DNA of 64,000 nt from Gottschalkiaceae bacterium SANA (GTDB lineage Bacteria; Bacillota; Clostridia; Tissierellales; GPF-1): NCBI GenBank assembly GCA_036323355.1, contig AP028876.1, positions 1,736,001-1,800,000 of the forward strand, in the 5' to 3' direction. Below, piece after piece: positions 41,740 to 50,523 of the stretch. The translations under genes and the position numbers were made by a program. The notes beneath the pieces are model-generated. The model made no database searches, had not been told where the DNA came from, and was given only the letters and a program-made list of their open reading frames with translations. Positions within the stretch are counted from its first letter, which is position 1; each line of letters starts with the position of its first letter.

Positions 41740-42486
41740 ATGAGTAATTATGAAAACTTAGCTGATTATTATGATCGCTTGATGAATCGAGATGTAGATT
41801 ATGTAGGGTGGGCAGATTATCTGTGGAAACTTCTTACCGAATTGCATCCCAGTCCCATAGATGGGCTAGAAATGGCTTCAGGAACTGGAAATATGACAGA
41901 ACAAATGATTAGGAAAAATTGTCATTTGGATGCCTTTGATCGATCGGAAGAGATGTTGACCATTGCTCGAGAGAAAAATCTTCCGATTCGTGATGTGCGT
42001 TTTTTTCAGCAAGACATGGTTGATTTCCGATTTGCTAAAAAGTATGATTTTGCGATTTGCTCATGCGATAGCATTAATTACTTGTTGGAAGATGGCGATT
42101 TACTAAGGGTTTTTCAACGGGTATTTGATCAACTGAAACCCGGTGGGATTTTTCTGTTTGATGTCGTCACCTTGCATCGGATGAGTGACTTATACGGCAA
42201 TGAAATTTTTGTCGCTGATCAAGATGATGTATATTATGTTTGGAAGAATCAATGGGATCCAGACAAGTGTCAGATTTCATATGAAATCACTTTTTTTGTT
42301 CAAATGGAAGATGGCTATGAACGCTTCGACGAGTTCCATCAACAACGAGGATATACTATGAAGGAAATCGAAATGGCACTTGTTGAAGCTGGCTTTGTTA
42401 ATAACCAATCATTTGATGGGTTTACGAAAAATCCAGTTACAGACAAAAGCGAACGCGTGCAATGGCGTGCGCAAAAAGGAGTATAA
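41740..42486 (+). CDS. Class I SAM-dependent methyltransferase, substrate unknown
   Basis: The 248-residue protein has the Rossmann methyltransferase motif I (GLEMASGTGNMTEQM), an acidic motif II (LDAFDRSEEML) and the post-motif blocks FAICSCDSINYL and LKPGGIFLFDVV. The start at 41740 has GGAGG 5 bases upstream. The hpt terminator is immediately upstream and hslO starts 2 bases after its stop, so it is probably co-transcribed with hslO. The substrate cannot be told. Confidence 0.88.
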   Translation: MSNYENLADYYDRLMNRDVDYVGWADYLWKLLTELHPSPIDGLEMASGTGNMTEQMIRKNCHLDAFDRSEEMLTIAREKNLPIRDVRFFQQDMVDFRFAKKYDFAICSCDSINYLLEDGDLLRVFQRVFDQLKPGGIFLFDVVTLHRMSDLYGNEIFVADQDDVYYVWKNQWDPDKCQISYEITFFVQMEDGYERFDEFHQQRGYTMKEIEMALVEAGFVNNQSFDGFTKNPVTDKSERVQWRAQKGV

Positions 42487-42488
42487 AA

Positions 42489-43370
42489 ATGAATCATATT
42501 TTACGTGGTATGGATCGTGGACAAAACTTTCGATTTTTTTTGGCGAATACCACTGAATTAACGAAAGAAATGAAAGAGATTCACAAGTTGAGTGAAACGG
42601 CAACCGCAGCATTGGGAAGAACTGCAGCGGTTTCTGCGATTATAGCGAGCATGATGAAAAATCTAAAGGATAAGATCACGGTTCAAATCCAGGGTAATGG
42701 TCCAGGGGGGAAGTTGATACTTGTTGCTTCTTCAACGGGGGGAATCAAGGCAACCGTGGATCATCCAGAAATTGAATTGCCCCTGAAATCGAATGGAAAA
42801 CTTGATGTCGGTGGTTATGTTGGCAAGGACGGTCAAATGATTATCATTCGAGATCTTGGTTTGAAAGAACCCTATGTGGGCAGATCGCCTTTGGTTTCTG
42901 GAGAGATTGCAGAGGATTTCGCCTATTATTTCGCAATGAGTGAACAACAACCCAGTGTCGTTAATCTAGGGGTCTTGTTTAATAAAGAAGGCGAGGTGGA
43001 AACGGCTGGTGGAATTTTGATTCAAACCATGCCTGATATTTCAGAAGAGGTATTGATTCAATTAGAAAAAGATGTGGCCTCCATGCCAAGTTTTACCAAG
43101 GCAGCCCAGATCTCTACGGATCCCAAAGAACGGCTACATAGCTTGCTTCCCTCATTTGAATTGGATTTTATGGATGAAATGCCAGTATTTTGGGAGTGTG
43201 ACTGTTCACGCGAACGAATGGAACAAGCTTTGCTTGCTTTGGGCAAAGATGAACTGAAGAGTCTTATGGATGAGGATGATTCTACAGAGATGCATTGTCA
43301 TTTTTGCAACACGAATTATCGCTTTAATAAAGAGGATCTCTTGCAACTTATACAAGAATCAAATGGGTAA
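42489..43370 (+). CDS. hslO: Redox-regulated chaperone Hsp33
   Basis: This cytoplasmic chaperone is activated by disulfide formation during oxidative stress. The 293-residue protein has the zinc ligands C237 and C239 (CDC) with C270 and C273 (CHFC) near the C-terminus. It also has the N-terminal pattern LRGMDRGQNFRFF and the TAALGRTAAVSAI block. AAAGGAG lies 8 bases before the ATG. Confidence 0.95.
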   Translation: MNHILRGMDRGQNFRFFLANTTELTKEMKEIHKLSETATAALGRTAAVSAIIASMMKNLKDKITVQIQGNGPGGKLILVASSTGGIKATVDHPEIELPLKSNGKLDVGGYVGKDGQMIIIRDLGLKEPYVGRSPLVSGEIAEDFAYYFAMSEQQPSVVNLGVLFNKEGEVETAGGILIQTMPDISEEVLIQLEKDVASMPSFTKAAQISTDPKERLHSLLPSFELDFMDEMPVFWECDCSRERMEQALLALGKDELKSLMDEDDSTEMHCHFCNTNYRFNKEDLLQLIQESNG

Positions 43371-43417
43371 TCTTGGAATTCAGACTATTTTTAATAATGG
43401 AACTTTACTGTGACCCG

Positions 43418-43446
43418 TTGACTTTTCTCGAATGATATTGTAATAT
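43418..43446 (+). promoter_or_regulatory. Promoter of the tRNA cluster
   Basis: TTGACT (43418-43423) and TAATAT (43441-43446) are spaced 17 bp, with the tRNA starting 17 bases further on. Confidence 0.55.
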
Positions 43447-43462
43447 ATAGAAGTCGCAGTTA

Positions 43463-43538
43463 GCCCAGATAGCTCAGTCGGTAGAGCAGGGGACTGAAAA
43501 TCCCCGTGTCGGTGGTTCGATTCCGCCTCTGGGCACCA
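43463..43538 (+). tRNA. tRNA-Phe (anticodon GAA)
   Basis: A 76-base tRNA with acceptor stem GCCCAGA/TCTGGGC, D-arm AGCTCAGTCGGTAGAGC, anticodon GAA in CTGAAAA, T-loop TTCGATTC and encoded CCA. Confidence 0.97.
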
Positions 43539-43544
43539 AGTTTT

Positions 43545-43619
43545 GCGAAAGTAGCTCAGTGGTAGAGCTTCGCCTTGCCAAGGCGAAGGTCGCGAGTTCG
43601 AATCTCGTCTTTCGCTCCA
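43545..43619 (+). tRNA. tRNA-Gly (anticodon GCC)
   Basis: A 75-base tRNA with acceptor GCGAAAG/CTTTCGC, anticodon GCC in TTGCCAA, T-arm GAGTTCGAATCTC and encoded CCA. Confidence 0.97.
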
Positions 43620-43624
43620 AATAG

Positions 43625-43698
43625 GGCGCCATGGCCAAGTGGTAAGGCAGAGGACTGCAAATCCTTTACCCCCAGTTCGAATCTGGGTGGCGCCTCCA
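43625..43698 (+). tRNA. tRNA-Cys (anticodon GCA)
   Basis: A 74-base tRNA with acceptor GGCGCCA/TGGCGCC, anticodon GCA in CTGCAAA, T-arm CAGTTCGAATCTG and encoded CCA. Confidence 0.97.
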
Positions 43699-43703
43699 AA
43701 ATG

Positions 43704-43736
43704 AAATGAGAAGAGTTATTTCTTCTCATTTTTTTA
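43704..43736 (+). terminator. Terminator after the tRNA cluster
   Basis: An 11-bp stem, AAATGAGAAGA/TCTTCTCATTT, with the loop GTTATT, followed by T. Confidence 0.85.
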
Positions 43737-43739
43737 TGC

Positions 43740-43769
43740 AAAAAAGCCGCAAACATATCGATTGACGGC
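43740..43769 (-). terminator. Weak terminator after the response regulator gene
   Basis: On the minus strand GCCG and CGGC form a short stem with a long loop, followed by six T. It lies downstream of the AraC-type regulator gene. Confidence 0.35.
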
Positions 43770-43788
43770 GAATCACATTTTGTAATGG

Positions 43789-43810
43789 ACACCCGTAAGG
43801 GTGTTTTTTA
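43789..43810 (+). terminator. Terminator-like hairpin facing the regulator gene
   Basis: ACACCC/GGGTGT with the loop GTAA, followed by six T on the + strand. No + strand gene lies between it and the tRNA terminator. It may be a backup terminator preventing antisense reading into the minus-strand operon. Confidence 0.5.
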
Positions 43811-44548
43811 TTTCTGACAACGGAACTGAAGCGGTGAAAATCCAGTTTGATTTTTGAATACACGACTAAAATAATGCTGACTGCTAAATCCAAGAAGCTT
43901 TGAAATTTGTAAAATAGTTATATCTGGATTTCCTAGAAGATCCTTTGCGTGTTCAATCTTGAGCTGAGTGACATAATCGATAAAGGTTTTACCGGTTTCT
44001 CTCTTGATATAATTAGCGATGCTTGTCTTACCCATGGAGAAGGTGCTTTCCAATAAAGACATACTCAATTGAGGGTCTCGATAACGGTCCTTGATATAGG
44101 CAAGAATATGCGCCTTCTGATTCGTTTGGTGGGTATCCAGTGCATGGGTGATTAAGTTCTTTTTCTGTGCTTTCTCCCGATAGGTTTCAAGAGCGGAGAG
44201 GAGGAGGTCGCGGAATTCATCGTTTTGAAAGGGTTTTAACAGATAATGATAAACCCCCAAAGAGACGGCTTTCTGGGCGTAGTCAAAGCGGTCGTAACCT
44301 GAAATGATGATGATGACGGCTTCTGGATGAATCGCTTGGATTCTTTCAATTGCTTCTAGTCCGTTAAGTTGGGGCATGTTGATATCGATCAAAACAATCT
44401 CGGGCAGGTGAATGCGCGTGGATTCCAAGGCCTCTGCTCCATTTTTCACAAGTGCACATACCTGGAGATCGATATCAAATTGTTCAATTAGTTTCGCTAT
44501 GCCGTTTCTGATTCGTTCCTCGTCATCTGCGATAAGAACTCTATACAT
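43808..44548 (-). CDS. AraC-type response regulator (YesN-like)
   Basis: This is the DNA-binding partner of the sensor kinase encoded upstream on the same strand. The 246-residue protein has a receiver domain with the acidic DDEE near the start, phosphoacceptor Asp in LIDINMP and Lys in LLKPFQ. A C-terminal pair of AraC helix-turn-helix motifs follows, with GKTSIANYIKRETG and LLGFSSQHYFSRVFK. It overlaps the kinase gene by 8 bp. The likely target is the divergent reductase gene, whose promoter region has a poor -35 box, as expected for an activated promoter. Confidence 0.92.
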   Translation of the reverse strand: MYRVLIADDEERIRNGIAKLIEQFDIDLQVCALVKNGAEALESTRIHLPEIVLIDINMPQLNGLEAIERIQAIHPEAVIIIISGYDRFDYAQKAVSLGVYHYLLKPFQNDEFRDLLLSALETYREKAQKKNLITHALDTHQTNQKAHILAYIKDRYRDPQLSMSLLESTFSMGKTSIANYIKRETGKTFIDYVTQLKIEHAKDLLGNPDITILQISKLLGFSSQHYFSRVFKNQTGFSPLQFRCQK

Positions 44549-46259
44549 GATGAAACCCTCCTTTGTTTTCTATGGGATAGTAGATGGTGGCGGTTGTGCC
44601 GTAATTTTCAATGCTTTCAATTGTCAAACCGGCACTTTGGCCGTATTTTAACTTCAGTCGCTCCAATATATTGTATATACCATAATGCTTGCTAATCATT
44701 TGCATCTCCAAATTCCTACGAATATTTTGTAGCTTTTGAGAAGGGATGCCGACACCGTTGTCTGTGACTTCAATGAAGATCAAGGATTCGTATTCATATG
44801 CTGTAATCGAAATCAATCCTTTTTTGTTCTTTGGTTTCAACCCGTGATAGAGGGCGTTTTCCACGAGTGGTTGAATCAAAATTTTCAAGGTATCAATGTG
44901 CTGGATTGAAGGTTCAATTTCAATTTGATAATCAAGAATTTCGGTATAGCGCATCTTTTGGATCTCCATATAATGACGCGCGTGATTCAGTTCTTTCCCA
45001 AGGGGAATCATTTCATTTCCGTCGCTTAAGGAGATGCGGAAGAAGGCGGATAGGGAATTGACAGCATCTGAAATCTCATAGGCTTGGTAGTCCAAAGCAA
45101 TCCATTTTAAGGTATCTAGGGTGTTATAGAGGAAGTGTGGATTGATTTGCGATTGCAGGGCACGAAGCTCTGCTTCTCGCTTGAATCCTTGTTCTGTGTA
45201 AATACGATCGATTAGATGGGAAATTTGATTCAACATACGGTTGTAAGAGGCTTCCAGATAATAAAATTCATCCTTGTGATTGCCCAAGGGGAGGCTGACT
45301 AGATTGCCTTTTTCCACTTCTCGCATATTTGCTTTTAACGCTTCTAAGGGTTGAGCAAAAGATCGTGTCAGAAAATAGGATATAAGGACAGTGAGCAATA
45401 AAAGTGCAATCCACAGCATGGCGATGTTTCGAGATAGTTCATTGCTATGGGCAAATATCTCTGAATCAGCCAAAAGAGTGCATAGGAGCCATTGGTCTGT
45501 ATTTGGAATGGTTGAATAGATCAGGGTGGAACTCATATTACGAAGATCAGACAAATGGAGAACATCGGTCTGTCGCCTTGTTTTATCATTCATCAATTCT
45601 TTAAGGGTTTCTTGAGACAAGACTTCGTGGTAGAAATAGGACTCGTTTTGTGTAAAGACTACCCCGTCTTGATTCATAATCCAGGTGATGCCATTGGATT
45701 GATTGATATCTGCCAGCATATTGATCAAGGTTTTGGTCGGGATTCCGCCATAGAGGATGCCTGTTTTTTCCCCTTTGTCATTCAGGATGGGATAATAGAT
45801 GGGGAAGATGTCCCTGTGATTGTAGGGAGAGATCTGAGGATTGTCGATGATGAATTCCTGGGTGCTGGATTTGATCTTGAGCATTGTGCTTCGGTCGATT
45901 AGTTCCAGGGTTTGTTCGCCATTGATCCAAATCTTTTGATTAATTCCGCCGACACCGAAGAATTCAGTGCTCTCTATAGAAGAAGGGCGACTGGCAAGTT
46001 CGTCGATCAGCGGTTTGATTCCGCGGATATCCATAGACTGAAAGGCTGGCAGTTCAGAGAGGACGCGAAATTCAGATATCTTTGTGAAGAACCAAAGTCC
46101 AACTTCTGAAGCTTTTGATTCCATTGCATACATGGTTTGCTCTTCTGTATATGCCATGGTGTTCCTTTCGACAGATGTCTTGACGTAGACCATCAGAATA
46201 GAAAAAACAATGGAGATACATAAGCAAAAACTAATTAGTATTCTTTTTCTGAATGTCAT
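44541..46259 (-). CDS. Sensor histidine kinase (YesM/LytS type)
   Basis: The 572-residue protein has an N-terminal membrane helix, an extracellular sensing region (about residues 35-280, Cache-like), a second helix, a HAMP segment, then a His kinase domain. That domain has the phosphorylated His in QINPHFLYNTLD, the N box VENALYHGLKP and DNGVGIP. The ATG at 46259 has GGAGG 5 bases upstream. A longer in-frame start at 46310 adds a polar stretch without a site. It probably senses an external small molecule, perhaps the acceptor used by the adjacent reductases. Confidence 0.9.
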   Translation of the reverse strand: MTFRKRILISFCLCISIVFSILMVYVKTSVERNTMAYTEEQTMYAMESKASEVGLWFFTKISEFRVLSELPAFQSMDIRGIKPLIDELASRPSSIESTEFFGVGGINQKIWINGEQTLELIDRSTMLKIKSSTQEFIIDNPQISPYNHRDIFPIYYPILNDKGEKTGILYGGIPTKTLINMLADINQSNGITWIMNQDGVVFTQNESYFYHEVLSQETLKELMNDKTRRQTDVLHLSDLRNMSSTLIYSTIPNTDQWLLCTLLADSEIFAHSNELSRNIAMLWIALLLLTVLISYFLTRSFAQPLEALKANMREVEKGNLVSLPLGNHKDEFYYLEASYNRMLNQISHLIDRIYTEQGFKREAELRALQSQINPHFLYNTLDTLKWIALDYQAYEISDAVNSLSAFFRISLSDGNEMIPLGKELNHARHYMEIQKMRYTEILDYQIEIEPSIQHIDTLKILIQPLVENALYHGLKPKNKKGLISITAYEYESLIFIEVTDNGVGIPSQKLQNIRRNLEMQMISKHYGIYNILERLKLKYGQSAGLTIESIENYGTTATIYYPIENKGGFHHV

Positions 46260-46375
46260 GGTTTCCTCCGTTTCGCCGGGTTTCTTTTCCGAGTATATCG
46301 AATCTTTCAATCCTTTGCAAGATGCGTAAAAAGAGATATAAAATCTGTTGATTCGTGTAAATACAGACTTCCTGG

Positions 46376-46388
46376 CGAATGCTATAAT
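46376..46388 (+). promoter_or_regulatory. Promoter region of the reductase gene
   Basis: TATAAT at 46383-46388 is a clear -10 box, but I see no good -35 box at the right distance. ATTCG (46351-46355) and CGAAT (46376-46380) are inverted copies upstream. This suits a promoter that needs an activator such as the adjacent AraC-type regulator. Confidence 0.45.
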
Positions 46389-46448
46389 AAATTTCAGAAA
46401 GTTTGTTTGAAAAATAACAAACTATATTCATAAGGGGGAATCAACATA

Positions 46449-48515
46449 ATGAAGAGAATTTTTGCATTGGCTTTGGCACTTATGATGGTATTTTCATTGG
46501 CGGCATGTTCAGCGAGCGAAGCGACAGCGGAGCCGGCGAAGGGGATATACCAAGCGGGTGTGTATCCTGTTACGGCAAGAGGAAATGGTGGAGACATTGA
46601 AATTGAAGTCACTTTCAGTGAAACTGAAATAACGGATATCAAGATTGTGAGTCAAAATGAAACTCAGGGACTAAGCGACGAGGTTTTTGAGAAGATGCCG
46701 ACAGCGATACTGGAGGCGCAATCGACAGAGGTTGAATCGGTATCGGGTGCATCTGTTTCTTCAGAGGCAATAAAAAAGGCTGTTGATCATGCGATTGCCA
46801 TGGCAATGGGAATCGAAATCGAATCAGAAGTCGTTGACGGCGTATATAAGGGAAGCGCCGAAGGAAAAGGCGGACTGTTAACGGTTGAAGTTACAATTGA
46901 AAACGGAGCGATTCAGGATATTCAAGTGGTTGAATCTCATGAAACCATTGGTTTCGACCGATCGTTCAAATTGGTGAGAAAAGCCATATTGGAGTCAAAT
47001 AGTACAGATGTTGACACAGTTGCCAGCGCAACCTTGGCATCGGGTGCCATGATTCGGGCAACAATCGCTGCCTTGGAAGAAGCGGGATTCGCTGATCGGT
47101 TTGCTGAAGCGGCGGGCGGAGTGTCGATTACTGATCTACCAAAAGAGCAGACAGCTGATGTCATTATCATCGGTGCAGGCGGTGCAGGCGTTAATGCGGC
47201 GGTTGAAGCAATGGCTGCGGGAGCAGAAGTCATTGTGCTGGAAAAAGCACCGGTTCCTGGAGGCAATACGAAGTTGACGGATGGGGTATTGAATGCCTCT
47301 GAAACAACATACCAGGATGAAGAAGGTATTGTTGACCAAAACAATTCATTCTTTGAAGATACAATGGCAGGTGGCGACCGTATCAACAATCCGGATTTAG
47401 TCCATACACTAGCAGAGAATTCTGCAGAAGCATACCAGTACTATAAAGATGTTGTTGGGGTCAAATGGTATATGTTGAACCGCGCGGGAGGACATTCTCA
47501 AACACGTTCTCATTATGCAGAGGGTGAAGGTGCACAACTTTTTGAAACGCTGTTTAATTATGCCTTGAATCAAGGAATCAATGTGAACTACAATACGCAA
47601 GCAGTTGAAATTTTGAAAGATGATACAGGTGCGGTTACGGGCGTAAAAGCAATTCGAAACGGAGAAGACGTATTCTATTATGCCAACCGAGCGGTAGTGC
47701 TTGCCACCGGTGGATTCGGTAGAAATCAAGATCTGTTGAAAGAATTTGATCCCAATTATGTGGAGGGTGCATTATGTACCAATAGTGTATTGAGCACAGG
47801 CGACGGTGTTGGCTTAGCACGTGAAGCTGGTGCGAATTTGGTTGGCATGACCTATATCCAAAAACATCCAACTTGTGATGTCGTGACTGGAGAATTGATT
47901 TCTAGTGCCAATTCCGGACGAGGTCTTGGTACAACAGTCATGGTCAACAAAGAAGGGCAACGTTATGTGGAAGAATTAGAGCGACGTGATGTCATCTCGA
48001 TTGCGACCGGCAAACAAACGGGTGGAATCTCTTATTCTTTCTTCGATCAAAATGCAGCGGATGAAACGGGATTTTTCGATAAGTTTGGTGAAGAACTTGC
48101 ACATCTTGAAGCGACGGGTCAGATGGTGAAAGCAGATACGGTAGAGGAAGCTTGTGAATTCTATGGGATCGATCTAGATAGCTTCAAGGCGACCATTGAA
48201 CGTTACAATGGTTTCGCTCAAGCGGGAGAAGATCTTGACTTCCAACGAAGAAATGGGCTGAGAGAATATAGCCTGTCAGAGGGACCCTTCTATTTCATCC
48301 AATCGTCACCAGCCATTCATCATACAATGGGTGGGGTGGAGATTAACGTGAATACCCAAGTGATCGGGATAGATGGTGAAATTCTTCCGCATTTCTTTGC
48401 GGCAGGTGAAGTCACAGGCGGGGTACATGGTTCCAATCGCCTGGGCGGAAATGCCATTACAGACATTACGGTATTTGGTCGCATTGCAGGACAAAACGCT
48501 GCACAAGAAAAATAA
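46449..48515 (+). CDS. Flavinylated surface fumarate-reductase-like lipoprotein (two FMN-binding domains)
   Basis: The 688-residue lipoprotein (lipobox LAAC, Cys20) carries two FMN-binding domains, about residues 33-120 and 138-220. The first has a canonical covalent-FMN motif, SGAS (S102). The second has ASAT (T195) instead of SGAT. The C-terminal FAD-dependent reductase domain (about 235-688) has the dinucleotide site IIGAGGAGVNAAVEA. It also has counterparts of all fumarate reductase catalytic residues: H473 in KHPT, R513 in ERRD, the HHTMGG His pair (624-625) and R664 in NRLGG. It should reduce an external acceptor using electrons passed through FMN. Confidence 0.88.
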   Translation: MKRIFALALALMMVFSLAACSASEATAEPAKGIYQAGVYPVTARGNGGDIEIEVTFSETEITDIKIVSQNETQGLSDEVFEKMPTAILEAQSTEVESVSGASVSSEAIKKAVDHAIAMAMGIEIESEVVDGVYKGSAEGKGGLLTVEVTIENGAIQDIQVVESHETIGFDRSFKLVRKAILESNSTDVDTVASATLASGAMIRATIAALEEAGFADRFAEAAGGVSITDLPKEQTADVIIIGAGGAGVNAAVEAMAAGAEVIVLEKAPVPGGNTKLTDGVLNASETTYQDEEGIVDQNNSFFEDTMAGGDRINNPDLVHTLAENSAEAYQYYKDVVGVKWYMLNRAGGHSQTRSHYAEGEGAQLFETLFNYALNQGINVNYNTQAVEILKDDTGAVTGVKAIRNGEDVFYYANRAVVLATGGFGRNQDLLKEFDPNYVEGALCTNSVLSTGDGVGLAREAGANLVGMTYIQKHPTCDVVTGELISSANSGRGLGTTVMVNKEGQRYVEELERRDVISIATGKQTGGISYSFFDQNAADETGFFDKFGEELAHLEATGQMVKADTVEEACEFYGIDLDSFKATIERYNGFAQAGEDLDFQRRNGLREYSLSEGPFYFIQSSPAIHHTMGGVEINVNTQVIGIDGEILPHFFAAGEVTGGVHGSNRLGGNAITDITVFGRIAGQNAAQEK

Positions 48516-48522
48516 GAAACGA

Positions 48523-48550
48523 GGGCTGCCCATGCAGCCCTTTATTTGTT
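48523..48550 (+). terminator. Terminator after the first reductase gene
   Basis: GGGCTGC/GCAGCCC with the loop CCAT, followed by a T-rich tract. Confidence 0.8.
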
Positions 48551-48564
48551 TTTACCGTTTCCCA

Positions 48565-48573
48565 TGATACAAT
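48565..48573 (+). promoter_or_regulatory. Extended -10 promoter of the second reductase gene
   Basis: TGATACAAT is an extended -10 box about 30 bases before the start codon. Confidence 0.45.
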
Positions 48574-48602
48574 ACATTATTGAATGAAAGGGAGGAGTGC
48601 GC

Positions 48603-50384
48603 GTGAAGCGATGGATCATATTGCTGTTTATAATAGCTAGTGTCATGATGACGGGGTGTGAGACCGTTGAATATGCGATTCCATTTTCGGAAGGTGGTAG
48701 ATTTACTGGATGTGCAACCGGATATGTGGAAGAAATCACAATTGAACTTGTTGTTCAAAATGGCGCGATTATCGAAATTGACTCATTGGGTGTAAACGAG
48801 TCCTTTTCCTTGGCAGAGCAGGCCAAGGATGAAATCTTCGAAAGGATTATTTCCAATCAAGTGTTGCCGGCTGAAGCGGTATCGGGTGCGACGACGACAT
48901 CTCTCGCTTTGATTGAAGCTGTGGAGGCGGCCATTGTTGCAGCGGGAATGGAGCCAGCCTATTTTAAACAGGCAAGTATCAAGGCCATAGAGGAAGAAAT
49001 TCATCAAGATCAGACATTTGATATTGTTGTAATTGGGGGAGGCGCAGCTGGACTTGCAGCTGCAGTCGAGGCATCCCTTCAAGGGAAAAGTGTAATTTTA
49101 ATTGAAAAGCTTCCTTTCGTTGGCGGAAATACAGCCCTATCAGGTGGTGAAATGTCCGTGCCTGGAAGCGATTTACAAAAGCAGCTTGGAATTGAGGATG
49201 ATGTAGATACGATGATCGGAGATATCTATGCCGGAGGCAGAAAAACCGGCAAATTGGAGTTAATTCAAACGTTTTGTGAAAATATCAATTCGACGCTCCA
49301 ATGGCTTGAGGAAACAATTGGAGTCGAATATCAGACGCGAGTCTATACGGTGAGCGGACATTCAGTTCCAAGGACGGTGATCCCCATAGGTTTAGGAGCG
49401 GGTATTGTAGATCGGCTTCTTTTCCTTGCTGAAAGTAATGGTGTCCAGGTGATTTACAATGCAAAGGCGACAGACATCATGATTGATGAGACAGGTCGTG
49501 TATTTGGGGTTTATGCAACCGTGAATTCTCAAGAGCATCGTATTTTTGCAAGGGAAAAAACGATTCTTGCTAGCGGTGGATTCAGTGCCAATGTAGAAAT
49601 GAGGGAACACTACAACACCCAATGGGCATCCCTGGGTAGCGAAGTGTTGACATCAAATTCTCCTGGAATTACTGGGGATGGAATTTTAATGGCGGAAAAA
49701 ATTGGAGCAAAATTAATTGATATGGAATTTATTCAACTCTTTCCGTACAACAATCCAGCATCGGGGAAACACTATTATCTGGATAATATTCGTGCAAGCG
49801 CTGGAGCCTTTTTTGTGAATCAAGAGGGCGAGCGCTTTGTGAATGAAGACGAGGTGCGAGATATCGTCGCAGGCCGGATTCTCGAGCAAACGGCGCAGAC
49901 GAGCTATGAGATCTTTACTCAAAGTATAATCGATACCCTTTCGGATGATCCGGTTGCCTTGGAAGAAGTTGAAAGGTGGTTAAATCAAGGCGTGCTAATT
50001 AAACGCGACACAATCCAAGAATGCGCAGCATATTTCGGTGTGAATAAACATGAGATACAGAAAACGCTTGATCAATATAATCAATATATTGTAAATGGAA
50101 AAGATGAGGCATTCGATCGAACACTTGGTTTTAAACCCTTGTTGAATGGACCTTTCTATATGTTGGAGGGGGTTCCGTCGGTGCATTACACAATGGGCGG
50201 TGTTGCCATCACTCAACATGCTGAGGTGGTAAACACGGAAGGAAATATCATCCCGGGTTTTTACGCTGCAGGTGAGGTGACCGGAGGTATTCATGGTGAA
50301 AACCGTTTGGGTGCTTGTGCAGTCCCAGACGCCCTGGTCTTTGGGAGAATCGCAGGCGGATACGCACCTGTTCTAGAAGATTAG
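48603..50384 (+). CDS. Flavinylated surface reductase-like lipoprotein (one FMN-binding domain), altered active site
   Basis: The 593-residue lipoprotein (lipobox MTGC, Cys19) has one FMN-binding domain (about residues 30-115) with a canonical SGAT motif (T97). An FAD-dependent reductase domain like that of the preceding gene follows. The dinucleotide motif VVIGGGAAGLAAAVEA, the EVRD Arg, the HYTMGG His and the NRLG Arg are kept. The position of the His in KHPT is Phe380 (QLFPY), and NRLGGNA is NRLGACA. The substrate is therefore probably not fumarate. The GTG at 48603 has GGGAGGAG 5 bases upstream, and a GTG at 48597 is less likely. Confidence 0.86.
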   Translation: MKRWIILLFIIASVMMTGCETVEYAIPFSEGGRFTGCATGYVEEITIELVVQNGAIIEIDSLGVNESFSLAEQAKDEIFERIISNQVLPAEAVSGATTTSLALIEAVEAAIVAAGMEPAYFKQASIKAIEEEIHQDQTFDIVVIGGGAAGLAAAVEASLQGKSVILIEKLPFVGGNTALSGGEMSVPGSDLQKQLGIEDDVDTMIGDIYAGGRKTGKLELIQTFCENINSTLQWLEETIGVEYQTRVYTVSGHSVPRTVIPIGLGAGIVDRLLFLAESNGVQVIYNAKATDIMIDETGRVFGVYATVNSQEHRIFAREKTILASGGFSANVEMREHYNTQWASLGSEVLTSNSPGITGDGILMAEKIGAKLIDMEFIQLFPYNNPASGKHYYLDNIRASAGAFFVNQEGERFVNEDEVRDIVAGRILEQTAQTSYEIFTQSIIDTLSDDPVALEEVERWLNQGVLIKRDTIQECAAYFGVNKHEIQKTLDQYNQYIVNGKDEAFDRTLGFKPLLNGPFYMLEGVPSVHYTMGGVAITQHAEVVNTEGNIIPGFYAAGEVTGGIHGENRLGACAVPDALVFGRIAGGYAPVLED

Positions 50385-50488
50385 ATCATCGTTCAATCCA
50401 GCAAAGAGTTGGTTTGATAAAAAACACTAGACAAATAGGGAACGGTTTGATAGACTACTTCTGGTAGCAGAATTGGTTCAAATATCAT

Positions 50489-50517
50489 TTGACAAAATGA
50501 CTGTCAACCGTTATACT
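50489..50517 (+). promoter_or_regulatory. Promoter of infC-rpmI-rplT
   Basis: TTGACA (50489-50494) and TATACT (50512-50517) are spaced 17 bp. Confidence 0.75.
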
Positions 50518-50523
50518 TAGAAT

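Noticed and set aside
43556-43792. A 78-codon open frame on the minus strand across tRNA-Gly and tRNA-Cys
   Set aside because: It is antisense to the tRNA genes, and its translation is the familiar spurious pattern (PPRFELGVKDLQSSALPLGH) that arises from tRNA sequences.
46937-47389. A 150-codon open frame on the minus strand inside the first reductase gene
   Set aside because: It is a low-complexity, Ser/Ala-rich shadow of the conserved + strand gene and has no ribosome binding site.
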